Assembly: GCA_013399875.1 (NCBI GenBank)
Contig: VXAZ01007589.1
Span: forward strand, 190,392-254,391
Source of the DNA: Gymnorhina tibicen
Taxonomy: Eukaryota > Chordata > Aves > Passeriformes > Artamidae
Length of the DNA: 64,000 nucleotides
Direction of reading: 5' to 3'
Below the pieces are notes generated by a model, which searched no databases, was not told where the DNA came from, and was given only the letters and a program-made list of their open reading frames with translations. Positions 40,401-50,542 of this stretch are shown here, in pieces. The position numbers were made by a program, and so were the translations under genes. The first letter of the stretch is position 1. The number at the start of each line of letters is the position of its first letter.

Positions 40401-43400
40401 GTGCTTGTACACTTATTCAATTGCAAGATGTCCAGAAATTACGCTTCTAAATTACTTAATGATGCTGCTTTTGAATTTTTTGGGGGCTAAATAATCTTGA
40501 ATATACACATACCTATTTGATCTCAAATATGCATTTCTGATTTGTCATTGTTTCTTTTTTAAGAACTCAGTTTCGCTGTACATTTTTCCAATATAAAGTA
40601 GAATATAAAGTTCTTTCCAATATGAAGTGGAATGAGTTGAAACTATGGAAATTCAGTAACTGCCCATCAGAGTACAAGGATCCAGCCATTGACTTGGTGC
40701 AGCCTTATGTCCAGTAGAGATGCAGTGCTCAGCATATCCAACACAGGCACAGGACAGATAATATCTACAGAAACAGCAGGAACACATGGCTCTGTTATTT
40801 GTTAGTGCTTATGGCTGTGTAGGGAGGCTTGGGTATAGATCACACATGCTGCACTGATACTGATTTCCCTAAAGAGATGACTCTGTCTATGTGCCTGAAA
40901 CATTTGGAAAATGTCAGGCACAATACAGTTTTTGTATTGAAGTGCATGTGATAATTACGGATAAAAATCCCGAATTCTAATGAATGATGTGCTAAAATGT
41001 TCAGGCTTTAACAGGTCTAGTGGATGACACTAATTCTGTGTTGTCAGCAAGGCTTTGCTCTTCAATGTTTCAATAAACTAACTCTAGCCACCACTTAGCT
41101 TGAAGTTATGCAGTGATTTTACAAGCTGGCTACTTTTATCCTTGTAGGAAGAAGAGCTGCACCAGGTTAGGAAAGAAAATGAAGAGCTTGAGAGGAAGAA
41201 GAAACATCAGCAGAAGGAAAGCAGGGAGATATGGCTCCAGGCAGCACAGGACAAGAAGAACCGTCTTGATGCAGAAAAACAAACTGAACTTGCCGTAGAG
41301 AAGAAGATCTTGGAAAACGATTTTCAGGACCCCGACAGGGAATATGAGAAGATTAAAAAAAAAAAAGTAAGGTGTTTCATCGTGAAGTTGTGGGGCAATA
41401 CCTCTAGCCTAGTTCTGTGGCCTGTGAACTGCAGTGTAACAGAGAACAGACACAAGCCCTTGTCTCTGGAGGAGATAATTCTGCTGTTGAACAGCCTGTT
41501 GCCTCTCCTCCTGCCAGTGCTCTGCACCTCTGCAGAAGCCCACTAGCTGTTAAAACCACAGCACTTTAAAGCCTGCTTTGCAGTCAGCAAGGCTACCAGG
41601 CTGGATAAATGAAGTGGGGGCTGTCAGGAAATCCTGGAATTTTGTCCCTCCGTGCCGATTTCGTTGTGTATAAATCACCTGAACTTTATCATCCTTGCAC
41701 TGCATGGACATAACAGAGGCTGGAAAACCATTTTTTGTTTCATGGACCTGATGTAGTAAGTATTTGTAACTGCAGAAGAAAGGAAATATTTAACTTACTG
41801 TAATTAATTTCCATTAAAAAGCTTTTAAATGTTTAATAACTATATATAGATAGATGCAAACTCTCATGTTGTATTTTTTGGAGATGCCATGAATCAATGG
41901 ATGTGTCTGTCATTTTCTGAAGTTAAAACAAGTAGATTGCCCAACTTCAGCATGCAAATGAGTCTCAGGGTCTTTAGGACACAGCAGAGAGCTGCATCCA
42001 TTGCTCTGCTTGAGGTGTTGAGAAGCTCATGTAGGTTAGGAAAGTTGTATCTACTCAATGTTAGACCTGGCTGCGGAATTACGGGAGGTGATATTTATTA
42101 TATTTATTGGATCCTAAGGCTTCTAATGCAGGTGTTAGTGGAGTAGCCTGGTCAGCTGTGGAAAATCTGTAAAATGGGTGCGTTGTAGTCAGCTGAGCTG
42201 CTATGGGGAAAGGGATCACTCTGTATTTGTTCTGTTCACATGCTGTTGTCTGGCCAGGTAGAGGATTCTGAGCAGTTCTTTCCCATGGCAGGTTTTGGAG
42301 TGGAGTTCTGGGCTCCTAGCTCCCACGCTGGCTGCGAACCACCACTGCTCTTCAGGTTTTGAAAAGCTTTTTGAATTAATTTACTCAGATCTACAAATGT
42401 CTGTGTGTTTGCAGCAAGTGCTGTTAAAGGAGCAACTTACATACCTGGAACATATGGCTGAACAGCTGAGGAAGGAGAAGGAGCGAGAAAGAGAAGATGA
42501 GAAGGTCTTCGAGGAAGAGAGGGATCAGGTTTGGGCTGAGAAGGCTGAGAAAATGAAACTAGAGAGGGAGGCGCGATTTCAGCTGCTGAGAGATGTCGTG
42601 AACACAAGAGAGTTGCAGATGGAGGAGAAGTGTAAGTGGTGGAACACACGTCTGGGCAGAGGCAGTACAACACCCTGCTGCTGGGAGCAGCGTCTGGCCC
42701 AGCACACACGGGCTGTGTGATAGAGTGGGCAACAATGTGGCCCTCCCTGAAACTGTTCCCAAAATTCACTCCTACAGGCATTCCATACACTCATTTCCCA
42801 TTGCCATCACCAGAGCAAAGCCTAGTAAAGTATTGCATGGGCAAATGGTCATTATTATTAATTATATTATTATGAAGTCCTGAATGTGAAAACTTTCCAG
42901 TTCTGAGTGGATGAATAACAAATAAGCTGAGTTGCTGTTGTTTGTGTGGCTCTTCAGAAGCAAAAAACCTCAAGCTTGCTATTTAGGCTACTTAGCTCAA
43001 ATGCAGTCTCACTATCCCTTCAATCTTAGCAGAGCTGTTACCTTCTAAAAATATTTTTGGTTTTGTTTTCCAGTGCGTAAAAAAGCAGAGAGGCAATTAG
43101 AGATTGCTGAAGAGAAGAATGCAATGGCTAAAGCAGTCAGAGAATTCGAATATGAAGAAGAAGAAAAACGTAGAAGGTATTTTTCTTCTATGTCAGTGGT
43201 TCATTTCTTTGTAGATCAATCTTTTAAACTTGTGAGCAAGCTGTTTCTTTTTTTTCTGATGACTCTGACTGGTTGGACTTCCTTCCATTTAGAGAGGCTT
43301 TCCCACCATGCACCTTATCAGTTCCAAACCGCTGAGTAGCAGACCTGTAATACTGCAGCTGGTATTAAGTCATTAATTCTGACCTCAGAAAATAGTGGTA

Positions 43401-44805
43401 CATATCCTTGTGTTGGTCTTTTTGGATCATCATGTGACTTACATCAGTCATATTTACTGAACACACCCCTTCATACTCTGAGCTGTTGATACGAGTGGCA
43501 GAGGTTCGTGTTAATGAAAGGTTTGTTCCTGCCCCAGGAGAACCAGTGTGTCCGGCCTTATTGCTACACTCCACCCACAGACATCTCTTGAACAATCCTG
43601 TGGCAGCCACCAAAACACCAGGCTGCAGCGTAACACGGCTGCCCGGCCTCTCTGTGCCTCACAGTGCCTCTGGATCCTTAACACGCAGTAGCTGGAATGT
43701 TCCTCTGGGTGTCATGCAAAGCCTTGGGCAAAGTGCCTTATCTCACTTACTCCTCTTTTGTACTCCTGCCCTTTCTCCACTCTTGTCCGGGGGATACAAG
43801 TAGCTTCTTCCCAAGCCGGTATCTGTTGTGTTCTCTGAGGGCTTTATTGGGAACAATCTCCTGGCTGTGGCAGAAATGTCACCCTCGTGAAGGAAATACG
43901 CTGGGCTCCAGCTGGGATATGCTCCACTTAGCAGAGATGGCACTCAGCAGTGTCAGGAAGGGTTTGTGGCTCAGCTCCGTTGAGTTAGTGCACAAGTCCT
44001 GTCTACACTGTTGGCATTTAAGTGTCTGTGTGACTCCTGCTCCAGAAGGGCCTGAACACGTAAGACTTCCTCTGCTTCTCCAGAGGGTAATGAAAGCAGT
44101 ACACAAGTCCTGAGGTGGAATGGAAGGTTGATTTCTTCTCACAGCCACTTCCAGGAATATCAGTGCAGCAGGGACTTGTTCTTCTCATAAGGAGGGTGAG
44201 GATGGGTGTCAGCAGCAGCGCTGAGCTGGAGCCAGGGATGAACTGAGAGCCGGCACCCTTATCCTCTGTCCTCTCACCATTGCTGTGAGGAGCAGGGAGG
44301 CACGCTGATTACAGGGAGTTGTTCTTTCTCTCTTTCTGGTCAAGCACCAGTTTCACAGTCTACTTTACAGGATACAACAGAATGCAGTTAATTCTCTGAA
44401 GAACATAAGGTTAGCATGTAGCATTTGGTTAATAGTGGCAGTTATTCTTAACAGCTGAAAGGAGCTTTGAATGGTTCTTTGGTCTAAGCTCAAATGCTAA
44501 TAGATTACATAATAATAATAATAATAAAGTTTATTCATTTTACCCACACTACTTAAATAACCTATTCATTTGGCATTTCCAGAAAAATACAGAAGGCCAA
44601 AGAATACCGAGACCAGCTCACAACTCAAATTGCCTATCAACAGTGGCTCCACAAAGTTGAGGAAGATGAGAGGAAGAAAGAACATGAATCAAATATGGAA
44701 GCAGAGAGAGAGTACCAAGAAAGGGTACAGTTCATTCTGTCAATGCCCAACGAGTCCATAGTAAAGCCCCCCACTACGAAAAAAGCACTAATGCCTGACT
44801 CTTAA
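28324..44805 (+). CDS. CFAP53: CFAP53 (CCDC11), cilia- and flagella-associated protein 53
   Basis: Exons are 28324-28480 (contains a gap), 29349-29578, 31823-31999, 38029-38332, 41148-41366, 42415-42631, 43074-43176 and 44583-44805. All junctions are GT-AG. Exons 2-8 join without a shift into 490 codons plus stop; human CFAP53 is about 514 residues. The protein is almost entirely Lys/Glu/Arg/Gln-rich coiled coil of the trichohyalin-plectin-homology type. Family-like landmarks are LRDFLEAEE, KLLKEKREQERLKVVAEK, RCEEYR, LEREARFQLLRDVV, TRELQMEEKL and QIAYQQW. CFAP53 is a microtubule inner protein of axonemal doublets, needed for motile and nodal cilia and left-right patterning. Similarity to the mammalian protein is moderate, as is usual for this family. 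A paralogous TPH-domain protein is the alternative, but synteny with MYO5B supports CFAP53. Confidence 0.88.
28330..28377 (+). repeat. GGCCCC hexanucleotide repeat, coding Arg-Pro / Gln-Pro
   Basis: About five CGGCCC units are followed by three CAGCCC units, running directly into the gap. The opposite strand reads (GGGGCC)n, which is prone to G-quadruplex formation and assembly failure. Confidence 0.85.
28378..28461. other. Assembly gap (84 N)
   Basis: A run of undetermined bases inside CFAP53 exon 1. A further single N is at 28267. Confidence 1.
28675..28882 (+). mobile_element. CR1 fragment in CFAP53 intron 1
   Basis: Reads ggaatttcttcacagaaagg, gttggagtccccatccctgg, cactcgatgatcttggagct and an end like cagtgattctgtgatta. 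It is the same type and orientation as the copy at 28040-28255. Confidence 0.88.
28978..29305 (-). mobile_element. CR1 3' copy next to CFAP53 exon 2
   Basis: From gaacggtttgagttggaagg through gggcagggacaccttccact, ending in the older-type segment cagatcctggaagggtgctg just before the exon 2 acceptor. Confidence 0.92.
29349..29578 (+). CDS. CFAP53: CFAP53 exon 2
   Basis: Begins IPKATKRDLIEEAILAER and ends YLEEIDVRRER, split after two bases of the last Arg codon. Acceptor tcttgcag, donor gtagca. Confidence 0.88.
29785..29936 (-). mobile_element. CR1 tail fragment (first of a tandem pair)
   Basis: Starts ataatcataaaatcatggaa tggtctggg, continues caggcagggacacctcccac. Confidence 0.88.
29937..30012 (-). 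mobile_element. CR1 tail fragment (second of a tandem pair)
   Basis: A new tail (ggaatcatagaatcccagtg) starts immediately after the previous fragment. It is truncated after about 75 bp at ccctgccatgg. Confidence 0.85.
30340..31030 (-). mobile_element. Long old-type CR1 3' copy
   Basis: Tail side gattccacagaaccactggg, then gatgatctggtccaacccta, a middle part with ctgggcactactgaggagaa and tttatgtacattgataagat, then tctccaggctggacaatccc. This is an older subfamily than the 19.4 kb type. Confidence 0.88.
31228..31465 (+). mobile_element. CR1 3' copy
   Basis: Reads ggttcttctcccagagggtg, gaatgggcacggccccgagg, catttggacagtgctgccag, ending gggtcccttccagctcagga. It is the same subfamily as the inverted copy at 37465. 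Confidence 0.9.
31823..31999 (+). CDS. CFAP53: CFAP53 exon 3
   Basis: Codes LRDFLEAEESRHFAEVKAL, then KLLKEKREQERLKVVAEK and REQQFR. Acceptor ttcattacag, donor gtattg. This is among the best family-matching parts. Confidence 0.92.
33924..34077. repeat. Three near-perfect 52 bp tandem repeats
   Basis: Units start at 33924, 33976 and 34028. Each begins atcctggtccaggcagagat and ends gctcaggagacc. The copies are identical over the full unit, apart from the end of the third. Confidence 0.97.
35722..36318 (-). mobile_element. Long young CR1 3' copy
   Basis: Starts atgcaatggtttgcattgga. It is collinear, inverted, with the 19420-20022 copy and ends at gctcagcccagggcatgggg. Repeat-derived frames reach 247 codons. 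Confidence 0.95.
37465..37770 (-). mobile_element. CR1 3' copy
   Basis: Starts tcacagaatatccgaagtta, then acccagtccagctcccggct, ggtgtccaaacactcctgga and agcaccctctgggggaagaa. It is the inverted relative of the 31228 copy. Confidence 0.9.
38029..38332 (+). CDS. CFAP53: CFAP53 exon 4
   Basis: Codes NRCEEYRIHRKKRGEKEL, followed by long Lys/Glu-rich helix and ending KKEAEWL at donor gtaatt. Acceptor gccttccag. It is the largest coding exon. Confidence 0.92.
38333..41147 (+). other. CFAP53: CFAP53 intron 4 (2.8 kb)
   Basis: Unique AT-rich sequence with a short (AT)n at about 40028-40040. No CR1 or exon is seen. Confidence 0.7.
41148..41366 (+). CDS. CFAP53: CFAP53 exon 5
   Basis: Seventy-three codons, EEELHQVRKENEELERKKKH and on to DREYEKIKKKK. 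It ends in twelve consecutive A bases directly against the donor gtaagg. Acceptor ccttgtag. Confidence 0.9.
41367..42414 (+). other. CFAP53: CFAP53 intron 5
   Basis: A 1.05 kb intron of unique sequence. No recognised feature. Confidence 0.7.
42415..42631 (+). CDS. CFAP53: CFAP53 exon 6
   Basis: Codes QVLLKEQLTYLEHMAEQLRK, then KLEREARFQLLRDVVNTREL and QMEEK plus one base. This is the clearest CFAP53-family segment. Acceptor tgtttgcag, donor gtaagt. Confidence 0.93.
42632..43073 (+). other. CFAP53: CFAP53 intron 6
   Basis: A 442 bp intron of unique sequence with no recognised feature. Confidence 0.75.
43074..43176 (+). CDS. CFAP53: CFAP53 exon 7
   Basis: Completes the split Leu codon, then RKKAERQLEIAEEKNAMAKA to YEEEEKRRR. 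Acceptor tgttttccag, donor gtattt. Confidence 0.92.
43177..44582 (+). other. CFAP53: CFAP53 intron 7
   Basis: A 1.4 kb intron of unique sequence with an (AAT)n microsatellite at about 44510-44527, 55 bp before the next acceptor. Confidence 0.7.
44583..44805 (+). CDS. CFAP53: CFAP53 exon 8 (C-terminus and stop)
   Basis: Codes KIQKAKEYRDQLTTQIAYQQ, then a charged helix, RVQFILSMPNE and KALMPDS before TAA. The AYQQ segment and the short basic end match the family C-terminus. Acceptor ggcatttccag. Confidence 0.93.
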
Positions 44806-47800
44806 GGGCATCATTCACTGTGATATTTTAGCTCACTGAGTTGCCTTTAGAAACATTTTCTTAGGATGCTTACACCTGACTTGAGTTGGAAGAACTCTCT
44901 CCACTGTGATACTCAAAAAATTTAATTGGAAATTACAAAAAACAGAGTATTTTAAATTTTATTTTTCCCCCATGGATTTTTTTTGACAAATCTGATCCAA
45001 TCCAAAGTGCTTGACATTCTAATTCAAGAAAATGCCTGCCCTCTGCAATACAATAGTGAACTATTATGACACAAATAATGCACAGGCATTCATTAAAATC
45101 TGCACAAAGAAAATTTGTAGAAAACTTTCAGCAAACCTTTATTAAACTGCCTTTCAAACTAAAAATACTTGCAAAATCCTTTTCTTTGTATTTAGATAAA
45201 AGGTATAAAACTCTGAATGTATTTTACTGTGGGATGGGCATTAAAAAGCTGATATTCTTTTGCACAGATTCTGATAGCTGTTGAATGATCTGTGGACTAC
45301 TGGAGTCCCAAGTGTGTGAGTCCTCTGCTTGGGCAGAATTAAGTGTGCAGGGCTGAAGTTAGAGCTGTCTTTTAAAAAGGTTTATTCTCTATAATTTTCA
45401 TGGCACCTCTGCCTCTCTGGGCTTCCTTGGGTTGTTTCCAGTGCCACACTCTGGACACATGGAACGGGGGGCCGAGCCATTTTAAGACAGCAGCACAGAA
45501 GCCGCTGGATGTCCCCAGGAAGGTGCTGGTGCGTTTTGGCAGTGGGAGCAGGGACATCTCGCTGGCCCCTCCGCTCCCATGCCAGTGGCCAGAGTGCCCC
45601 TAATGCAGGAGGAGCACGGGTGGGAGCGACCCAGCTGCTCCCCATGGCGCTGCCCTTGGCCAGCTCCTTGCTGTGTATTTCACTGTCCTTTTCAGAGGAG
45701 GGAAGTGAAGAATCCATGTAAAACCTCTTGTCCTTTCTTGCTCACAGACTTTGTGGCATTTGGAAATGTTTTATATTATTTTCTTCGTCTTTCCACATGA
45801 GTTTTTGCTGAGGCTTATCTGCAGATTTTTCTTTCTACTTCAGCTTTTCAGCTTCTCCTATCTTTCCTCCAGCTCCTGCTTTGTCACCTTTTCCTTCTGA
45901 AACTTTCATCTCTCACTAACCACTTCCTCTACCATTTTTGTCCTCTACCCTCCTTTTCAGCATATGGCTCCCTGTTGGCAAACCAGGTTGTGTTTTTGTT
46001 GTGTGAGAACGTGAATTAATGCATGGAGGAGCTGATAAATAGCTGGGATCAGAGCTCAGGAGCCCCAAATTCCAGGCATCTTGGAACAAATCAGGAATAA
46101 ACAGTCTGCAAAGTTGTCTCATCTCAGTTTAAAGCAGACACCAAGTTGACAAACGCTTTTTTTTTTTCCTGTGGAGAAAAAGGCCAGGTGGAGATGTATT
46201 AATCTGAAACAGTATCAGTGGTCCTTGAGCTAATTCTAATCCATCTAATTCTGGATGTAAAAGGTGGAAGAACCTGGCCCTGCCGAGGGGGAAAGGAGTG
46301 TGGTGGGATTTTATTGTTCCTACAGACAAAACTTCCTGAGTCAGCAGATGGATGAGAGACAAGTCCACTGGAACAGTTACCATCCCAACAGGGGACCAGA
46401 CAGACCAGAGCAGTGCCTCTCATGGCTTGTTCCTTGCATTCCTTGGATCCAAACAGGGTTTGTCCTACACATAGTGAGGAGGGAAGCTGCCGAGAAGGTG
46501 AAACATCGGGCTGGGAGAGGTAGGTTGATTCAGGATGTCGAGCCCTTACATGGTGCTTTTCAGCAGCCACCTCCAAAGCTACACAGAGGACATCAGAGCT
46601 GCTCCTCCTGTTTTGCAGGTGGGAAAGGCCATCCCAGATAAAGGAAATAGTTTCATCAGTCCAGAGAGCTGAGGTAGTCGTAGGTCTGTGCTCTCACCGC
46701 TGAGTCAAATTGGCAGAATGATTAAGAGATTAATTTCCTGGTCTGCCGCAGACTCCTGGAGTAGCCCATGCAAGCAATGTAGATTTTTCTTTACTATTGT
46801 GACCTCTCTTTGAAAAATGAAGATAATAGCACATTCAGAATTCCAGGATTAATTAAAGCATGTTATTAAAGGCTGTGACATTTGTTGGGTACACCCGATA
46901 TGAGAGATAAAAAAAATACCACATTGGTGAGCTTTGTGAATTCGAGTCATCCAGAACCATAATAAATCTCCTTTTTTAATAAAATAATAACTCAGAAGAG
47001 GTGGTCAGAACTATCAAACATTTATAGAGTGTCTGAGCTCCTGCTCCTGGAGGCAAATTTCCTCTGCAATGAACATGAGGTCTGCACAAGATTAAAAGAT
47101 CAGACTGGAAGAAGTCTGCCTTCAGCAGGAGTGAATTCCCATGGGATAACGGGCAACTAAACTCTTCTGAGAGAAAACTGCTGGTGGATGACCACGTTGC
47201 TGGGGCTGAACCCTTTGCTGCCAAATGCTTTGTAGGATTCAAGCTGGTCCAGAAGAACTGGAGAGGCTGGGTGGGTCAGAACCTCCCTGAGAGGCACCTT
47301 CTCGCTGCCCCTCACAGTCAGAAGAGTGACGCAGAAAGAATGATTTGCTCTGTCAAGACTGAGGGTTTTCCTTAATCCTGCTGATTTCCATCTCCTCCCA
47401 GCTCCTTGGATGTCCTTGCAATAAACTGGGCAAATAGGGCACCAGGCAGAACGTGCTTCAAAGCGTGGTTGTGCCTTTGTCTGCCTCGGGCCAGCGCTCA
47501 CGTTACGCTTCTTACAGGTCACCAGGCAGCAACGAGCCAAACTCGTCTGGAACTGTGGCTTGCAGGTGCTGGGAACCTCCGGAGCGTTAGCTGCTGCTCC
47601 TGAGCGTGGCATTTCCTGCCCCAGTGAGCAATCCTGCAGGCAAACCATCTATTAAACCCCGCGCGCAGGGACACCGCTGGTGAGGGAGGCAGCCTGGCCC
47701 AGGGCAGGGGGAGCTCGCCCTGCACCAGGGCTCTGAGCCACGCAGAGACAGAACCACCGGCATTTAGAAACCTGGCAGTTACAGCCTCTTCACTTAGACA

Positions 47801-50090
47801 CGTACCACAGCTTTGCAAGATATTCTTCCTTGTGTTTTTTAATTAAATTTTTCATGGTGACAGAGGAAGAGCAGAGGTGTGGAGCGTGTGGTTGACTTGC
47901 CTGTGTCAGGGCTGAGAATGCCAGTCCCTGATCACATCATCCCAGACCCACTCCAGGGTTTGAATCCTCAGCATCTCCCGAGGCTTTCAGATTTTCCTGC
48001 ATCCACCCATCTGCTCACAAGGGCTTTTATACCAACCCCGGGGCTTTCTGTGGTGATGTTTTTTGGCCACACACAAGATGGTGATCTCTGGAGAGGTTCC
48101 CCGTGGCCTGTGGCGTGGTGCTGGCTTGGTCCCTGCTCCCTGGGGCTGGGCTGCAGGTCTTTGGACATAATCAGTTCTATTTGCAGGAATGTTAATTATT
48201 CATTGCTTTAACACCTGGGATAATTTATCATTACTGTAATCCAGGTAGGAACACTTGCTGCAGAAACAGCCAGTGCTACCACGCCCAGGGTACAGTGACA
48301 CTGCCAGACCCAAGGATTGTGCCCAGATGTAGCACGTGGTGACTTCTGCTTGTCCCAGGAGGAGTGAAATCCAGATCTGAGATCTTTGGGACATCTTTGC
48401 ATGCAAAAATTCAGGACCTGGTGTTGTACTTAGCAACAGCCAGCTCTGTTCTGATGACACTTAGAGTGGTCAGAATTGATGCTCCTCACTGGCCTGTGCC
48501 ATGTGCCACCACCTGTCCATCCATCCGTCTGTTCCTGGGGTCTCCATGTGTCATCACAACACAGGGACAAGGCTGGGACCTTAAAATTAACTCCAAGCCC
48601 TCCTGTACTTGCACAGAATCCACTGACTCTGCTTATAAGGGGAAGAAACCCTGGTATTTAGTTCATTTTTACCTCAAGGTGCCTTCCCCATGAATGCAAG
48701 AGAGGGGATACCATAAACTGCTGTGTAAGAGCCTGTGCTTGTTAAATTTGATCAACACAAGTTTTGATTCCCAAATGGAAAGAAGCTTCTATCTCCTGGA
48801 GGAGACAATTTTCAGCAACTCAGCAGTTCAGATGTACTTCAGGGATTCTGTATGTATTTTGGGGTTTTTAGTTTTTGAGTTTAATTAAAGTTTTAGATTA
48901 ATAAGAGAATCACATGTGACACCAGCTGGTATTTCATGGGAATGGCTGTGCTTTGCCTCTGGGCTATCACTGCTACCCCAGCTTCACTGAAAGCTTTGCT
49001 TCTAATTGCACCAGTGCTTCACGTTTTGTTTCTGCAGTTGATTTAATGAAATGAGAGGAGCAAGTTTTGTTTGCCTGACAAAGCTCTCTTGGAGGCTTTG
49101 CGGAGATTATGCTGTCAGATTTTCCCAGCGTAATTTCCAGACATGGTGCAGTTTTTTTTTTCTCCCCTTCTTTCCTCCTTCCCAGACCTCCCCAGAGCCA
49201 CTTGCAATTTTTTTGGGTTCATCAAGGATCTCAGAGCTGGAAAAGAGGGGTATCTGCAATGCTGGCTGTCCTTCCACCAAATCAGCACTGCACCCTGCCA
49301 GACTCTGGGTGGAAAAGGGAAAAAATGACAAAGGGGAGAGTTTTATCCCCCAGGGGACAAGAAGCAGAGTGTGAGATGCCATCAGTGATCACTTTGAGGA
49401 AAGGCTGTGGGTGCCCTCTGAGTGGCACAGCCTGAAACCACGGGAGGAGGATCCCAGTGACGGAGTAAGCAACTGTGACAGAGAACAGGATCCGCTGAGT
49501 GTGGTTTCTGCCTGCTCAGTTAATATGCAAAATACCTCGAATGATGAAGAATAGCAATAGTGGTTAATTAAGAATACTTTGCATTTCATTCTCCTTCTCA
49601 GGCTCTAAAAGTGCCGTATAAGCATGAATTGCAGAACAGGGTGCTCCCGTGGGATGGAGGGAAGCAGCATGGCCACAGATTGACAGGCTGGGATCAATTT
49701 TTGGCTGTTGCTGTGGAAGTTGCAATTCCTGCCATCGGTGTAGGAGTGACACACAAGCAGTGCCCAGGAGCAGAGGTGCTGGTGGGACCCCAGACTCACC
49801 TGCAGGTGGAAGAAGACAGAGAAAAACCTATCCCTGGCACATTCCCTGAGTGGTTTTCCAGTGGGTTCATGAGGCCCGTGCTCTCGTCCCGGGGAACAGG
49901 TGTGTCCTGGCAAAGCACACCCCAGTAATGCCGTCCCTCACTCCCCGAAGTGTGGGTGATCCCCAGCGGCTGGTGGGGGATGGAAGACCCGAAAACCACC
50001 AAGGGGCATCTGCTTGGGGCTTAATCACTCTTCGTCTGTGAGAAAGGAAGATGGATAAAAGATAAAAAAAAACCCCAAACGTAGCACCAA
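44806..50090. other. CFAP53 3' flank and intergenic stretch
   Basis: The start holds the CFAP53 3' UTR. Weak poly(A) signals ATTAAA lie at 45092-45097 and 45141-45146; the first AATAAA is not until 46096-46101. No CR1, exon or RNA gene is recognised in the remaining 5 kb. Open frames of up to 163 codons on both strands show no family features. Confidence 0.6.
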
Positions 50091-50306
50091 CCTACGCTGC
50101 GGGGAGGGGGGGACCTTGCCCGAGGGGCGCCGGAGAGGGCGGGATGCTGAGGACTGCCGGGGAAACGGCCGGGAAGAAAAAAAAATTATTTAAAAGAGCT
50201 TTATTTTAGAAAAGAAATAATAATAAAAGCCGAGACGAAGGGAACCGAAGAGAGCCGAGCCACCCCATACCTGAGCGGGGCGCGGCGGAGGCGGAGCGGC
50301 GCTGCC

Positions 50307-50361
50307 ACCTCCTCCTCCTCCTCCTCCTTCTCCTCCTCCTGCTGCTGCTGCTGCTGCTGCC
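50307..50361 (+). repeat. (CTC)n-(CTG)n triplet repeat in the MYO5B leader
   Basis: A run of CTC triplets with one TTC interruption is followed by about seven CTG triplets. On the opposite strand it would read CAG and GAG. It lies about 155 bp before the start codon. Confidence 0.9.
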
Positions 50362-50483
50362 GCTCCCTTCGCTTCCCGTGCCCGCGCCCGGCCGGCCGCG
50401 GCGGGTGTAAAGGTCGGAGTGTCGGTGTGTCGGAGTGTGTCCGTGTGTCCGTGCGGCGGTCGGTCCGGCCGCCCGCCGCCCCC

Positions 50484-50498
50484 ATGCCCCGCGCCTAG
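50484..50498 (+). promoter_or_regulatory. MYO5B: Short upstream ORF (MPRA-stop) in the MYO5B leader
   Basis: ATG CCC CGC GCC TAG ends 17 bases before the MYO5B start. A tiny uORF this close could allow reinitiation or limit translation. Whether it is in the mRNA depends on the transcription start. Confidence 0.5.
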
Positions 50499-50515
50499 CG
50501 CCTCCCGCCCCGGCC

Positions 50516-50542
50516 ATGTCCGCCGCGCAGCTCTACACCAAG
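50516..50542 (+). CDS. MYO5B: Class V myosin heavy chain, exon 1 (MYO5B by synteny)
   Basis: ATG TCC GCC GCG CAG CTC TAC ACC AAG then donor gtgagc, giving MSAAQLYTK. Vertebrate class V myosins start with a nine-residue exon of this form (x-x-ELYTK or ELYSQ) followed by an intron. The peptide alone resembles MYO5A nearly as well. The call to MYO5B rests on position: in human, MYO5B lies directly downstream of CFAP53 on the same strand, as here. MYO5B is an actin motor carrying Rab11/Rab8 recycling endosomes to the apical surface in epithelia. The motor, IQ, coiled-coil and globular tail exons lie beyond the window. Confidence 0.8.

Larger units (their letters stand above)
50095..50515 (+). promoter_or_regulatory. 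MYO5B: MYO5B CpG-island promoter and 5' UTR
   Basis: GC- and CpG-rich sequence begins about 50095, is interrupted by an AT-rich patch (50178-50232, including aataataataaaagc) and continues through the start codon. The last 200 bp contain a triplet repeat, a GTGTCCG-like simple repeat at 50418-50452 and a uORF. The CpG-rich zone extends to about 50860 in intron 1. Confidence 0.7.

Noticed and set aside
45370..45717. Possible 3' end of a minus-strand gene (AATAAA-like hexamer plus a 111-codon frame)
   Set aside because: The peptide has no family resemblance and no upstream exons could be traced.
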